Shown in pieces: positions 1-5,101 of a DNA stretch of 6,209 nucleotides; positions within the stretch are counted from its first letter, which is position 1; the number at the start of each line of letters is the position of its first letter. The translations under genes were made by a program, and so were the position numbers. The DNA is from Methanobacteriota archaeon. GTDB lineage: Archaea; Thermoplasmatota; Thermoplasmata; RBG-16-68-12. The notes under the pieces are model-generated. The model was not told the DNA's origin. It saw only the letters and a program-made list of their open reading frames with translations, and ran no database searches. The stretch is taken from assembly GCA_005878635.1 (NCBI GenBank), contig VBLS01000012.1, positions 1 to 6,209 of the forward strand, written 5' to 3'.

Positions 1-665
1 GAGAGGCAGACGAAGGATTCGTTCTCCGTTACGATTCGTTTCGCCTCTTCCAGTTCCGTCTCGACGATCTCGCAATACAGACACGATCCGCCCGTCGACT
101 CGTAGAAGTGATGAAGGGAATTCACCTCTTCCATGATCCGCCGGGGCACGATCGGCGTGGCGATCAGCTGCGAGTGCGGGTGGGAGAGGGAAGCGCCGGC
201 CCGCTCGCCGTGATTCTTGAAGATCAGGATGTACTTGAACCGCTTGTCGCGGATCAGGTCCAGGTACCGTTGCTTGTACGCCGTGATGATCTCCTGCACC
301 TGGAACTCGCTCTGCATGGAGAGGTGGTGTTCGTGCTCGGGGGTCTCGACGATGATCTCGTGAGCTCCGACGCCGTTCACGCTGTGGAACAGCTGGCTCA
401 CGCGGCGATGGACCTCCCCCTCGACCTGCAAGGCCGGGTACTTGTTCGGGACGCAGCGAATCCACCATCCCGGGCCGTTGGGTACCCCGTCCTTCCGATA
501 GGCGAGGACCTCCGGCGGCGTCATGTGTTCGTGGCCGTAACAAAAGGGGCACTTATCAGGGTCCGTCGTCGATTTCCCGCCACGAAACGCCCCTGGCCGT
601 TGTGCGCGGGCCGCCGAGAAGACGACCCAGGTATCCGTGACATAGTCTTTCCGGAGTTCGGGCAT
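1..665 (-). CDS. galT: Galactose-1-phosphate uridylyltransferase, N-terminal part (runs off left edge)
   Basis: GalT transfers UMP from UDP-glucose to galactose-1-phosphate in the cytoplasmic Leloir pathway. I translated the minus strand by hand; 221 codons are visible from an ATG at 665-663 and the C-terminus lies outside the window. Visible family signatures are an RKDYVTDTWVVFS start (residues 5-17), CPFC (Cys39, Cys42), VPNKYPAL (72-79), GAHEIIVETPEH (100-111) and FKNHGERAGASLSHPHSQL (149-167). By alignment with the E. coli enzyme, His162 would be a zinc ligand and His164 the nucleophile that carries UMP. A second CxxC pair (Cys195, Cys198) follows. HPHSQ replaces the E. coli HPHGQ, as in archaeal GalT but also in ADP-glucose phosphorylase relatives, so the exact substrate is less certain than the family. 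A weak AGG lies 6 nt before the ATG; an in-frame GTG at 692-690 would add 9 residues. It is transcribed away from the mevalonate operon. Confidence 0.9.
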   Translation of the reverse strand, partial: MPELRKDYVTDTWVVFSAARAQRPGAFRGGKSTTDPDKCPFCYGHEHMTPPEVLAYRKDGVPNGPGWWIRCVPNKYPALQVEGEVHRRVSQLFHSVNGVGAHEIIVETPEHEHHLSMQSEFQVQEIITAYKQRYLDLIRDKRFKYILIFKNHGERAGASLSHPHSQLIATPIVPRRIMEEVNSLHHFYESTGGSCLYCEIVETELEEAKRIVTENESFVCL

Positions 666-758
666 GGGATACCTGGACGTTTCCTCAAACACGAGAGGCT
701 TCTATTTCAGGGTTGTGCAGTCGAGATCTTTTTACGACACTATGTGGGATGGGCTCCG

Positions 759-773
759 CGGGGGAAACCCCCG
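759..773. repeat. GC hairpin, 6-bp stem and 3-nt loop
   Basis: CGGGGG at 759-764 pairs with CCCCCG at 768-773 around an AAA loop. It sits 67 nt upstream of the possible galT GTG codon, so it would be in the galT leader if transcription starts farther upstream. No T-run follows on either strand, which argues against an intrinsic terminator. Role unknown. Confidence 0.4.
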
Positions 774-933
774 GATGAGAAATCCGCCGTCCGGCCCGGC
801 CCTCCGGTGCGATGCACTCCTGCATACTCTTCACGGGGCGGGCTGGATACTCCGAACAGAATCGGATCAGCGTCTTCTCTTCGGCGTCATACCGCTTCCC
901 GTGCAGGCTCCTGGGGAAGCGGGACTGGTGATA

Positions 934-946
934 ATTGTGTCACAAT
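934..946. promoter_or_regulatory. Perfect 13-nt palindrome, possible operator
   Basis: ATTGTG (934-939) and CACAAT (941-946) form a perfect dyad around one T. It is AT-rich in a GC-rich setting and partly overlaps a TATA-like stretch (GATAATT, 930-936; AATTAT on the other strand). Such a dyad is a plausible binding site for a dimeric regulator. The nearest start codons are galT about 240 nt away on the minus strand and a 20-codon frame at 954-1016 on the plus strand, which I do not call a gene. Binding protein unknown. Confidence 0.35.
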
Positions 947-1012
947 CGTCCATATGCCCATCTTTGGCGAGGTGAGGTCGCGGGACATCCCGGACAACCC
1001 CTCTCCACTCTC

Positions 1013-1028
1013 CTGATCGGCGGATCAG
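1013..1028. repeat. Inverted repeat, 6-bp arms and 4-nt spacer
   Basis: CTGATC (1013-1018) and GATCAG (1023-1028) are perfect complements around GGCG. It is short enough to be chance. It lies between the 934-946 palindrome and the operon control region, with no gene attached. Confidence 0.3.
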
Positions 1029-1168
1029 ACGCCTTCGGCACGCCCAAGCCTTCGACGGGATGAGGATGCCGAGTGTCCTAGTTGATCCTCCCGGCGGCCA
1101 GGATCATGGCGAGGCCGAGGAACTCACGCCCCTGTCGGGATTCGAACCGGATAGGGTTGGAGTCCGGA

Positions 1169-1192
1169 CGGACCCATGGTCTCATGGGTCCG
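1169..1192. repeat. Perfect 10-bp stem-loop
   Basis: CGGACCCATG (1169-1178) and CATGGGTCCG (1183-1192) are perfect complements around a 4-nt loop (GTCT on plus, AGAC on minus). A second small palindrome, GTCCGGAC (1162-1169), abuts it and could form a competing fold. It is the strongest hairpin I found in the intergenic region. No T-run follows on either strand. It lies 100 nt upstream of the operon TATA box and is therefore outside the leaderless mRNA. It might belong to an unrecognised RNA, mark a processing site, or be a protein-binding dyad. Confidence 0.5.
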
Positions 1193-1260
1193 CAGATAAC
1201 CATCCCACGCATCATTGCAGCATTCGCGTTTGATGCCTAGACGGCGTGGCGATGCCCCTC

Positions 1261-1274
1261 TCGGCACATGCCGA
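1261..1274. promoter_or_regulatory. Perfect 14-nt dyad upstream of the mevalonate operon TATA box
   Basis: TCGGCA (1261-1266) and TGCCGA (1269-1274) form a perfect inverted repeat with a 2-nt spacer. It ends 17 nt before the TATA box and about 47 nt before the regulator's ATG. This is the usual place for an archaeal activator, or for a factor acting on TFB/TBP recruitment. The first gene of the operon is an XRE-type HTH protein, which normally binds such dyads as a dimer, so autoregulation is a reasonable inference. Single TCGGCA/TGCCGA half-sites also occur at 1035-1040 and 1067-1072; hexamers like these can be chance in GC-rich DNA. Confidence 0.45.
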
Positions 1275-1291
1275 TAGTCTCTTCGACACGC

Positions 1292-1299
1292 TTATATAT
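1292..1299 (+). promoter_or_regulatory. Archaeal TATA box of the HTH-HMGCS-thiolase-DUF35 operon
   Basis: TTATATAT is an isolated AT octamer in GC-rich DNA. Its centre lies about 27 nt before the ATG at 1322, the normal distance from an archaeal TATA box to the transcription start. The mRNA should therefore begin at or next to that ATG and be leaderless. No Shine-Dalgarno sequence precedes the ATG, which agrees. The BRE-like bases upstream (ACACGC) are not a good consensus match. The core is nearly palindromic, so minus-strand use cannot be excluded, but no gene fits there. Confidence 0.75.
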
Positions 1300-1321
1300 C
1301 GTTCCCTTTCTCGCTCGCACC

Positions 1322-1999
1322 ATGCAGTTCCCGCTCCGGGAGAAAATCGCCGGCGAGATCGCGTTGTCCGAGCAACCGGGGAAGACGATGCGGAAGTGGC
1401 GGGAGGAGCTGCGGATCACGCAGACGGACCTCGCGCACCACATGCGCGTTTCCCCGAGCGTGATCAGCGACTACGAGGCAGGACGACGAACGTCTCCCGG
1501 GATCAAGACGATCCACCGGCTCGTCGACGCCCTCTTGGAGATCGATCAAAGGACGGGCCAAAAGCTCTCCAAACGCTTCGAGGAATACTCGGACGTCATC
1601 CCGTCGATGCGAGACTGGTCCGTCGGCATGCGGGCCGGCGACTTCCTCCGTCGGATCGACGGCAAGCTTCTCACCCAGAAGCTCAACACCCGGCGCCTCG
1701 TGAACGGATACACCGTGATCGACTCGATCAAGGCGATCACGACCCTCGACGCGACGGACTATCTGCGGATCTACGGATCGACGAGCGAACGCGCCCTCTG
1801 CTTCACCGGCGTCAAGTACGGACGGTCGCCGATGATCGCGATTAAAGCCCATCCCCTCAAGCCCGCCATGGTCGTCTACGTCCAGCCGGAGAACATCGAC
1901 GAGCTCGCCATGAAGCTCGCCGATCTCGAAGGCATTCTCCTCGCTCGGACGGAACTCGATCAGGTCGAATTGATCTCGCGACTGGAGCGGATTGCATGA
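1322..1999 (+). CDS. XRE-type HTH transcriptional regulator, first gene of the mevalonate operon
   Basis: This 225-residue protein is a predicted DNA-binding regulator. Residues about 20-75 form a classic XRE/Cro helix-turn-helix: MRKWREELRITQTDLAHHM is followed by the recognition stretch SPSVISDYEAGRR (44-56). The C-terminal part (about 105-210, including CFTGVKYGRSPMIAIKAHPL) looks like the conserved second domain of the archaeal COG1709-like predicted regulators, as I remember that family; its ligand is unknown to me. I chose the ATG at 1322 because the TATA box lies 27 nt upstream. The longer start at 1268 has no ribosome site and lies inside the 14-nt dyad. The stop overlaps the HMG-CoA synthase start (ATGA), indicating translational coupling. 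A role in sensing CoA or isoprenoid status and controlling this operon is inference from position only. Confidence 0.85.
   Translation: MQFPLREKIAGEIALSEQPGKTMRKWREELRITQTDLAHHMRVSPSVISDYEAGRRTSPGIKTIHRLVDALLEIDQRTGQKLSKRFEEYSDVIPSMRDWSVGMRAGDFLRRIDGKLLTQKLNTRRLVNGYTVIDSIKAITTLDATDYLRIYGSTSERALCFTGVKYGRSPMIAIKAHPLKPAMVVYVQPENIDELAMKLADLEGILLARTELDQVELISRLERIA
1984..1987 (+). promoter_or_regulatory. Shine-Dalgarno site for HMG-CoA synthase
   Basis: GGAG lies 8 nt before the ATG at 1996, inside the end of the regulator gene. It supports that start and internal initiation after the leaderless first gene. Confidence 0.6.
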
Positions 2000-3048
2000 A
2001 GTCAGGCATCGTCAGCTATGGAGCTTACATCCCGCGATACCGGATCCGACCGAAGGACATCGGCGTCGTCTGGGGGGCCGATGGCGAGGCCATGGGCCGC
2101 GGGCTGAACATCCGCGCGAAGAGCGTCCCCGGCCCCGACGAGGACGTCATCACGATCTCGGTGGAGGCCGCGCGGGCTTGCATGGCCAAGGTGGACCTCG
2201 ACCCCACGGAGATCGGGGCGATCTACGTCGGCTCGGAGTCGCATCCGTACGCGGTCAAACCGACCGCGACGATCGTCGCGGAGGCGATCAGTTCGGCGCC
2301 GGTCCTGACCGCCGCCGATTTCGAGTTCGCCTGCAAGGCCGGGACGGCGGCGATCCAGACGACGATGGGTCTCACCTTGTCCAAGATGATGAAATACGGC
2401 CTCGCGATCGGATCGGACACGAGCCAGGGTGCCCCCGGCGATGCGCTCGAGTACAGCGCATCGGCGGGCGGCGCGGCCTTCCTCATCGGCGTCGATCATG
2501 TCGCGGCGGAGATCGCCCACACCGTCTCGTTCACGACGGACACCCCGGACTTCTGGCGCCGCGAAGGCCAACGGTACCCGAGCCATGGAGGCCGATTCAC
2601 CGGCGAGCCGGCGTACTTCAAACACGTCCTCAACTGCGCGCAGCTGCTCTTCAAGCGGGCGGGCACGACCGCGGAGGACTACGATCACGCGGTCTTCCAT
2701 CAGCCGAACGGGAAGTTCCCCGTCCGGGCCGCGAAGCAGCTCGGTTTCAAGGAGGGTCAGATTGACACCGGGCTCTGCGTGCGCGAGATCGGGAACACGT
2801 ACAGCGGGGCGATCATGGTCGGCCTCTGCGCGATCCTCGACGAGGCGGATCCCGGCGACCGGATCTTCGCGGTCGGTTATGGGAGCGGCGCCGGCTCCGA
2901 CGGCTTCGACCTGACCGTCACCGAGGAGATCCGTAAGATCCGCCGCGACGCGACGCCGTCGATCAAGGAGATGATCGCCGATTCGGTCTTCCTCGACTAC
3001 GCGACGTACGCGAAGTACCGCGGGAAGATCCTGATGCGGGAGGCCTGA
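1996..3048 (+). CDS. hmgB: Hydroxymethylglutaryl-CoA synthase, archaeal type
   Basis: The enzyme condenses acetoacetyl-CoA with acetyl-CoA to HMG-CoA, the committed step toward mevalonate and archaeal isoprenoid lipids, in the cytoplasm (bacterial name mvaS). The protein is 350 residues, the usual archaeal length, with a thiolase/ketosynthase fold. The catalytic triad is complete: Glu81 in GSESHPYAVKP, the acyl-carrying Cys113 in FACKAG, and His235 in VFHQPNGKFP. Each sits two positions after the S. aureus triad (Glu79, Cys111, His233). Further signatures are GNTYSGA (266-272) and GYGSGAGSDGF (294-304). The ATG overlaps the regulator's stop by four bases and has a GGAG 8 nt upstream. The thiolase follows after 2 nt. 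In archaea this enzyme is known to form a complex with the thiolase and DUF35 proteins, matching the gene order. No anomaly is visible. Confidence 0.96.
   Translation: MKSGIVSYGAYIPRYRIRPKDIGVVWGADGEAMGRGLNIRAKSVPGPDEDVITISVEAARACMAKVDLDPTEIGAIYVGSESHPYAVKPTATIVAEAISSAPVLTAADFEFACKAGTAAIQTTMGLTLSKMMKYGLAIGSDTSQGAPGDALEYSASAGGAAFLIGVDHVAAEIAHTVSFTTDTPDFWRREGQRYPSHGGRFTGEPAYFKHVLNCAQLLFKRAGTTAEDYDHAVFHQPNGKFPVRAAKQLGFKEGQIDTGLCVREIGNTYSGAIMVGLCAILDEADPGDRIFAVGYGSGAGSDGFDLTVTEEIRKIRRDATPSIKEMIADSVFLDYATYAKYRGKILMREA
3038..3043 (+). promoter_or_regulatory. Strong Shine-Dalgarno site deciding the thiolase GTG start
   Basis: GGGAGG lies 7 nt before GTG at 3051, within the last codons of the HMG-CoA synthase gene. 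It supports the GTG as the true start and is the best ribosome site in the operon. Confidence 0.75.
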
Positions 3049-3050
3049 CC

Positions 3051-4220
3051 GTGCGGGACGTCGCGGTGATTGGCGTCGGCGAGACGGAGTTCGGCGAGCT
3101 CTGGGACCGATCGTTCCGGGACCTCGGGATCGAGGCCGGCCTGAAGGCGATCCAGGACGCGAAGCTCCGGTCCGAGGACATCGACGCCGTGTACATCGGC
3201 AACATGTCCGCGGGGAAGTTCATCGACCAGGAACATGTGTCCGCGCTCGTCGCTGACTACTCGGGCCTCGCGGACATGCACCTGCCGACGGTCCGCGTGG
3301 AAGGCGGCGGCGCGTGCGGCGCGATCGCCCTGCTGCAGGCCCGCCTCGCGATCGCCTCCGGCATGCACGACATCGTGGTCGTCGGCGGCGCGGAGAAGAT
3401 GACGGACGTCGGGGAGGTGCAGGCGGCGGAGATCCTCTCCTCGACGGCGGACCAGGAGTGGGAGAGCGTCTTCGGCGCGACTTTCGCCGGCCTCTATGCG
3501 ATGATGGCTCGACGTCATATGCACGAGTTCGGCACGACCCGGGAGCAGATGGCGGCCGTCGCGGTGAAGAACCACAAGAACGGCGCCCTGAACCCGGAGG
3601 CGCAGTTCCAGAAGGAGATCACGATCGACGCGGTCCTCCAGGCGCCCTGGGTCGCGGAGCCCCTGGGCCTGTTCGACTGCGCGCCGCTCTCGGACGGCGC
3701 GGCGGCGGTCGTCCTGTGCGAGGCGCAGCGGGCCCGGAAGTTCAGCGACACCCCGATCCGGATCGCCGGGTCCGGCCAGGCGAGCGACTTCCTCGCCCTC
3801 CATGACCGGCGCGATCTTACGACGCTCGACGCGACGGTGATCGCGGGGAAGCGCGCCTTCCACGAGGCCAAGATCATGCCCAAGGACATTCAAGTCGCGG
3901 AAGTCCATGACAATTTCACGATCTCCGAGATCCTCGCGATCGAGGACCTGCGGTTCATCGAAAAGGGCAAGGGCGGACCCGCGACCGCCGAGGGGCTCAC
4001 CGCGCTGAACGGCAAGATCTCCGTGAACACCTCGGGCGGCCTGAAGGCCCGCGGCCAACCGGTCGGCGCGACCGGGGTCGCCCAGGCCGTCGAGATCGTC
4101 CGTCAGCTCCGAGGGGAGGCCGGCAAGAGGCAGGTCGTCGGGGCTCGCCATGGCCTCACGCACACCCTTGGCGGGACGGGGGCCACCGCGGTCGTCCATC
4201 TGTTCGAGCGAGGCGATTGA
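3051..4220 (+). CDS. Acetyl-CoA acetyltransferase (thiolase, SCP-x/archaeal type)
   Basis: The enzyme makes acetoacetyl-CoA from two acetyl-CoA and feeds HMG-CoA synthase, its upstream neighbour. The 389-residue protein has both thiolase halves. Cys89 in VEGGGACGAIA is the nucleophile; His286 in AEVHDNFT is the conserved second-half His; NTSGGLKARGQPVGATG (326-342) is the glycine-rich loop; the C-terminus has HTLGGTGAT (371-379) instead of the CxGGG of classical biosynthetic thiolases, as expected for the SCP-x-like archaeal branch. The odd point is Gln336, where thiolases usually have the His of G-H-P-x-G, the residue that activates the nucleophilic Cys. The codon is CAA, one base from CAC or CAT. 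The reading frame is otherwise intact. GTG start with a strong ribosome site; the stop overlaps the DUF35 start. Archaeal homologues form a channelling complex with HMG-CoA synthase and DUF35. The family is secure; unaltered catalytic chemistry is less so. Confidence 0.93.
   Translation: MRDVAVIGVGETEFGELWDRSFRDLGIEAGLKAIQDAKLRSEDIDAVYIGNMSAGKFIDQEHVSALVADYSGLADMHLPTVRVEGGGACGAIALLQARLAIASGMHDIVVVGGAEKMTDVGEVQAAEILSSTADQEWESVFGATFAGLYAMMARRHMHEFGTTREQMAAVAVKNHKNGALNPEAQFQKEITIDAVLQAPWVAEPLGLFDCAPLSDGAAAVVLCEAQRARKFSDTPIRIAGSGQASDFLALHDRRDLTTLDATVIAGKRAFHEAKIMPKDIQVAEVHDNFTISEILAIEDLRFIEKGKGGPATAEGLTALNGKISVNTSGGLKARGQPVGATGVAQAVEIVRQLRGEAGKRQVVGARHGLTHTLGGTGATAVVHLFERGD
4210..4213 (+). promoter_or_regulatory. 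Ribosome-binding site bearing on the DUF35 start
   Basis: GAGG lies 3 nt before the TTG at 4217 and 9 nt before the TTG at 4223. The spacing favours 4223, while the TTGA overlap favours 4217. There is no ATG or GTG at a sensible position. Confidence 0.45.
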
Positions 4221-4624
4221 GCTTGGCCATCCCCCGCTTTTGGCGCGAGATCCAGAGTCGCTATAACCTGATCGGCACGAAATGTGGCAACTGCGGGAAG
4301 GTCGATTTCCCGCCGCGGGCCGTCTGTCCGGTCTGCGGCCGCAAGTCGATCGGCAAGATGCAGCGGTTCCAGCTGGGCGGGAAGGGGAGCGTGGTCACCT
4401 ACACGGTCATCCACGATGCCCCCGCCCAGTTCGAGATGCAGAAGCCGTACGTGATGGCGATCATCGAGATGGACGAGGGCGTGCGGCTCACATCCCAGCT
4501 GATCGACGTCAAGCCGGAGGACGTCCGGATCGGGATGAAGGTGCAGGCCTCGTTCCGCAAGCTCGGCCAAGACGGGGACGCAGGCGTCATCCACTACGGA
4601 TACAAGTTTCGACCCGCCGGCTAG
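4217..4624 (+). CDS. DUF35 zinc-ribbon/OB-fold protein of the thiolase-HMGCS complex
   Basis: DUF35 proteins carry a small N-terminal zinc ribbon and a C-terminal OB fold. In archaea the member next to thiolase and HMG-CoA synthase is known to bridge the two enzymes and shape the shared CoA-binding site, rather than catalyse a reaction. The protein has 135 residues. PRFWREI near the start is a family signature; the zinc ligands are Cys23, Cys26, Cys37 and Cys40 (CGNC and CPVC); the OB fold covers about 50-130, with KGSVVTYTVIHDAP and YVMAIIEMDEG typical of the family. The start is a TTG, either 4217 (TTGA overlap with the thiolase stop) or 4223, which gives MAIPRFW and has better ribosome-site spacing. 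It is the last gene of the operon. I see no clear terminator after it, only a short T-run near 4637-4641. Confidence 0.93.
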   Translation: MSLAIPRFWREIQSRYNLIGTKCGNCGKVDFPPRAVCPVCGRKSIGKMQRFQLGGKGSVVTYTVIHDAPAQFEMQKPYVMAIIEMDEGVRLTSQLIDVKPEDVRIGMKVQASFRKLGQDGDAGVIHYGYKFRPAG

Positions 4625-4698
4625 GCGTTGGTCGATCTTTCCACTCGTCCATCCCTCGTCGATATTCTCATGATTGAGTCCGGTCCCAGCACCCGCCC

Positions 4699-4703
4699 TT
4701 TAT
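4699..4703 (+). promoter_or_regulatory. Weak TATA-like element before the small zinc-ribbon gene
   Basis: TTTAT in an otherwise GC-rich 116-nt gap would place a transcription start near 4725-4728. That is just before a GGGGGAG stretch (4727-4733) and GGAGG (4735-4739), both upstream of the TTG at 4741. The order is right for a promoter with a short leader, but the TATA match is poor. Confidence 0.3.
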
Positions 4704-4740
4704 CCCGCCACACACCATTCCCTATCGGGGGAGTGGAGGA

Positions 4741-5058
4741 TTGACGAGGCGACTCCGGTCGCACCTTGATGGTTCGCACCCGGTGCCACCGGGACGGACA
4801 GCGGAACCTTTGACGACATGGAACCTGTCTCTGGCGCGCCTCCGGAAGATGTTCCATCGGTCGGGTCCTCCTGCACTGCTGATGCGCCAGCCGGTGGCCC
4901 CGTCGGTCGTGCTCGCGTGCGAGCAATGTGGCTTCGACTACACCGTGACCAAGATCGAACTGGCCGGTGGGAAAGAGGCCGCGATTTGGTCTTGCGAATG
5001 CGGCAGCCGATACATCCCTCCTGGCGGGGTCGAGCTGTCGCAGTACGTCCGTCCTTGA
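4741..5058 (+). CDS. Small putative zinc-ribbon protein of unknown function
   Basis: I do not recognise a named family. The 105-residue frame ends in a probable zinc-binding unit: CEQC (Cys60, Cys63) and CEC (Cys85, Cys87) separated by a TVTKIELAGG-like strand segment. The first 45 residues are basic and low in recognisable structure. The start is uncertain. TTG at 4741 has a purine-rich GGGGGAG 7 nt upstream and GGAGG one base away. Internal ATGs at 4849 and 4882 would give 69 or 58 residues with the whole cysteine unit, and codon third positions look more GC-biased after about 4880, so a shorter protein is possible. It is 116 nt from the DUF35 stop and probably has its own promoter. It converges on the DUF835 gene with 43 nt between the stops. 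A nucleic-acid or protein adaptor role would be guesswork. Confidence 0.6.
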   Translation: MTRRLRSHLDGSHPVPPGRTAEPLTTWNLSLARLRKMFHRSGPPALLMRQPVAPSVVLACEQCGFDYTVTKIELAGGKEAAIWSCECGSRYIPPGGVELSQYVRP

Positions 5059-5101
5059 GGAGCCTGTCGGCCCAGGGACGTAACGTTCTCCTTCCGCAGC
5101 C

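Larger units (their letters stand above)
666..1321. other. Intergenic region without a supported gene; inverted repeats and control region
   Basis: About 650 nt separate galT from the divergent mevalonate operon. Long open frames that cross it are antisense to galT or too weak to call. It contains a 6-bp GC hairpin (759-773), a 13-nt palindrome (934-946), a 6-bp dyad (1013-1028), a tRNA T-arm-like fragment (1127-1151), a 10-bp perfect hairpin (1169-1192), a 14-nt dyad (1261-1274) and a TATA box (1292-1299). A minus-strand frame (939-685) looks partly coding but has no start codon before its best stretch. The region is large for a compact archaeal genome, so an unrecognised RNA gene, regulatory leader or gene remnant is possible. 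No archaeal TATA box stands out for galT. Confidence 0.6.

Noticed and set aside
759..773. GC hairpin as an intrinsic terminator
   Set aside because: There is no T-run on either strand, and archaeal termination relies mainly on T-runs rather than hairpins.
108..1016. 302-codon plus-strand open frame
   Set aside because: Its first half is exactly antisense to galT, which has unmistakable motifs. The translation is charge-rich, repetitive text typical of GC-rich shadow frames.
954..1016. 20-codon plus-strand frame about 22 nt after a TATA-like stretch
   Set aside because: Too short to judge, no recognisable sequence, and the TATA-like element is weak.
1076..1181. 35-codon minus-strand frame ending in a hydrophobic FLGLAMILAAGRIN-like tail
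   Set aside because: It resembles a membrane tail, but it is short, its start lies inside the hairpin loop, it has no ribosome site, and part of it reads through the tRNA-like T-arm, which commonly gives spurious peptides.
1268..1321. N-terminal extension of the HTH regulator from the ATG at 1268
   Set aside because: It has no ribosome site, the ATG lies inside a perfect dyad, and the TATA box at 1292-1299 would then be inside the gene. Starting at 1322 fits a leaderless transcript.
2002..2700. 232-codon minus-strand open frame
   Set aside because: Antisense shadow of HMG-CoA synthase, whose catalytic triad is intact on the plus strand.
2997..4199. 400-codon minus-strand open frame, the longest in the window
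   Set aside because: It is antisense to the thiolase and DUF35 junction. The translation is Arg/Asp/Leu-rich low-complexity text with no family motif.
4625..4740. RNA gene or riboswitch after the operon
   Set aside because: No cloverleaf, strong hairpin or conserved leader motif is visible in the 116-nt gap.
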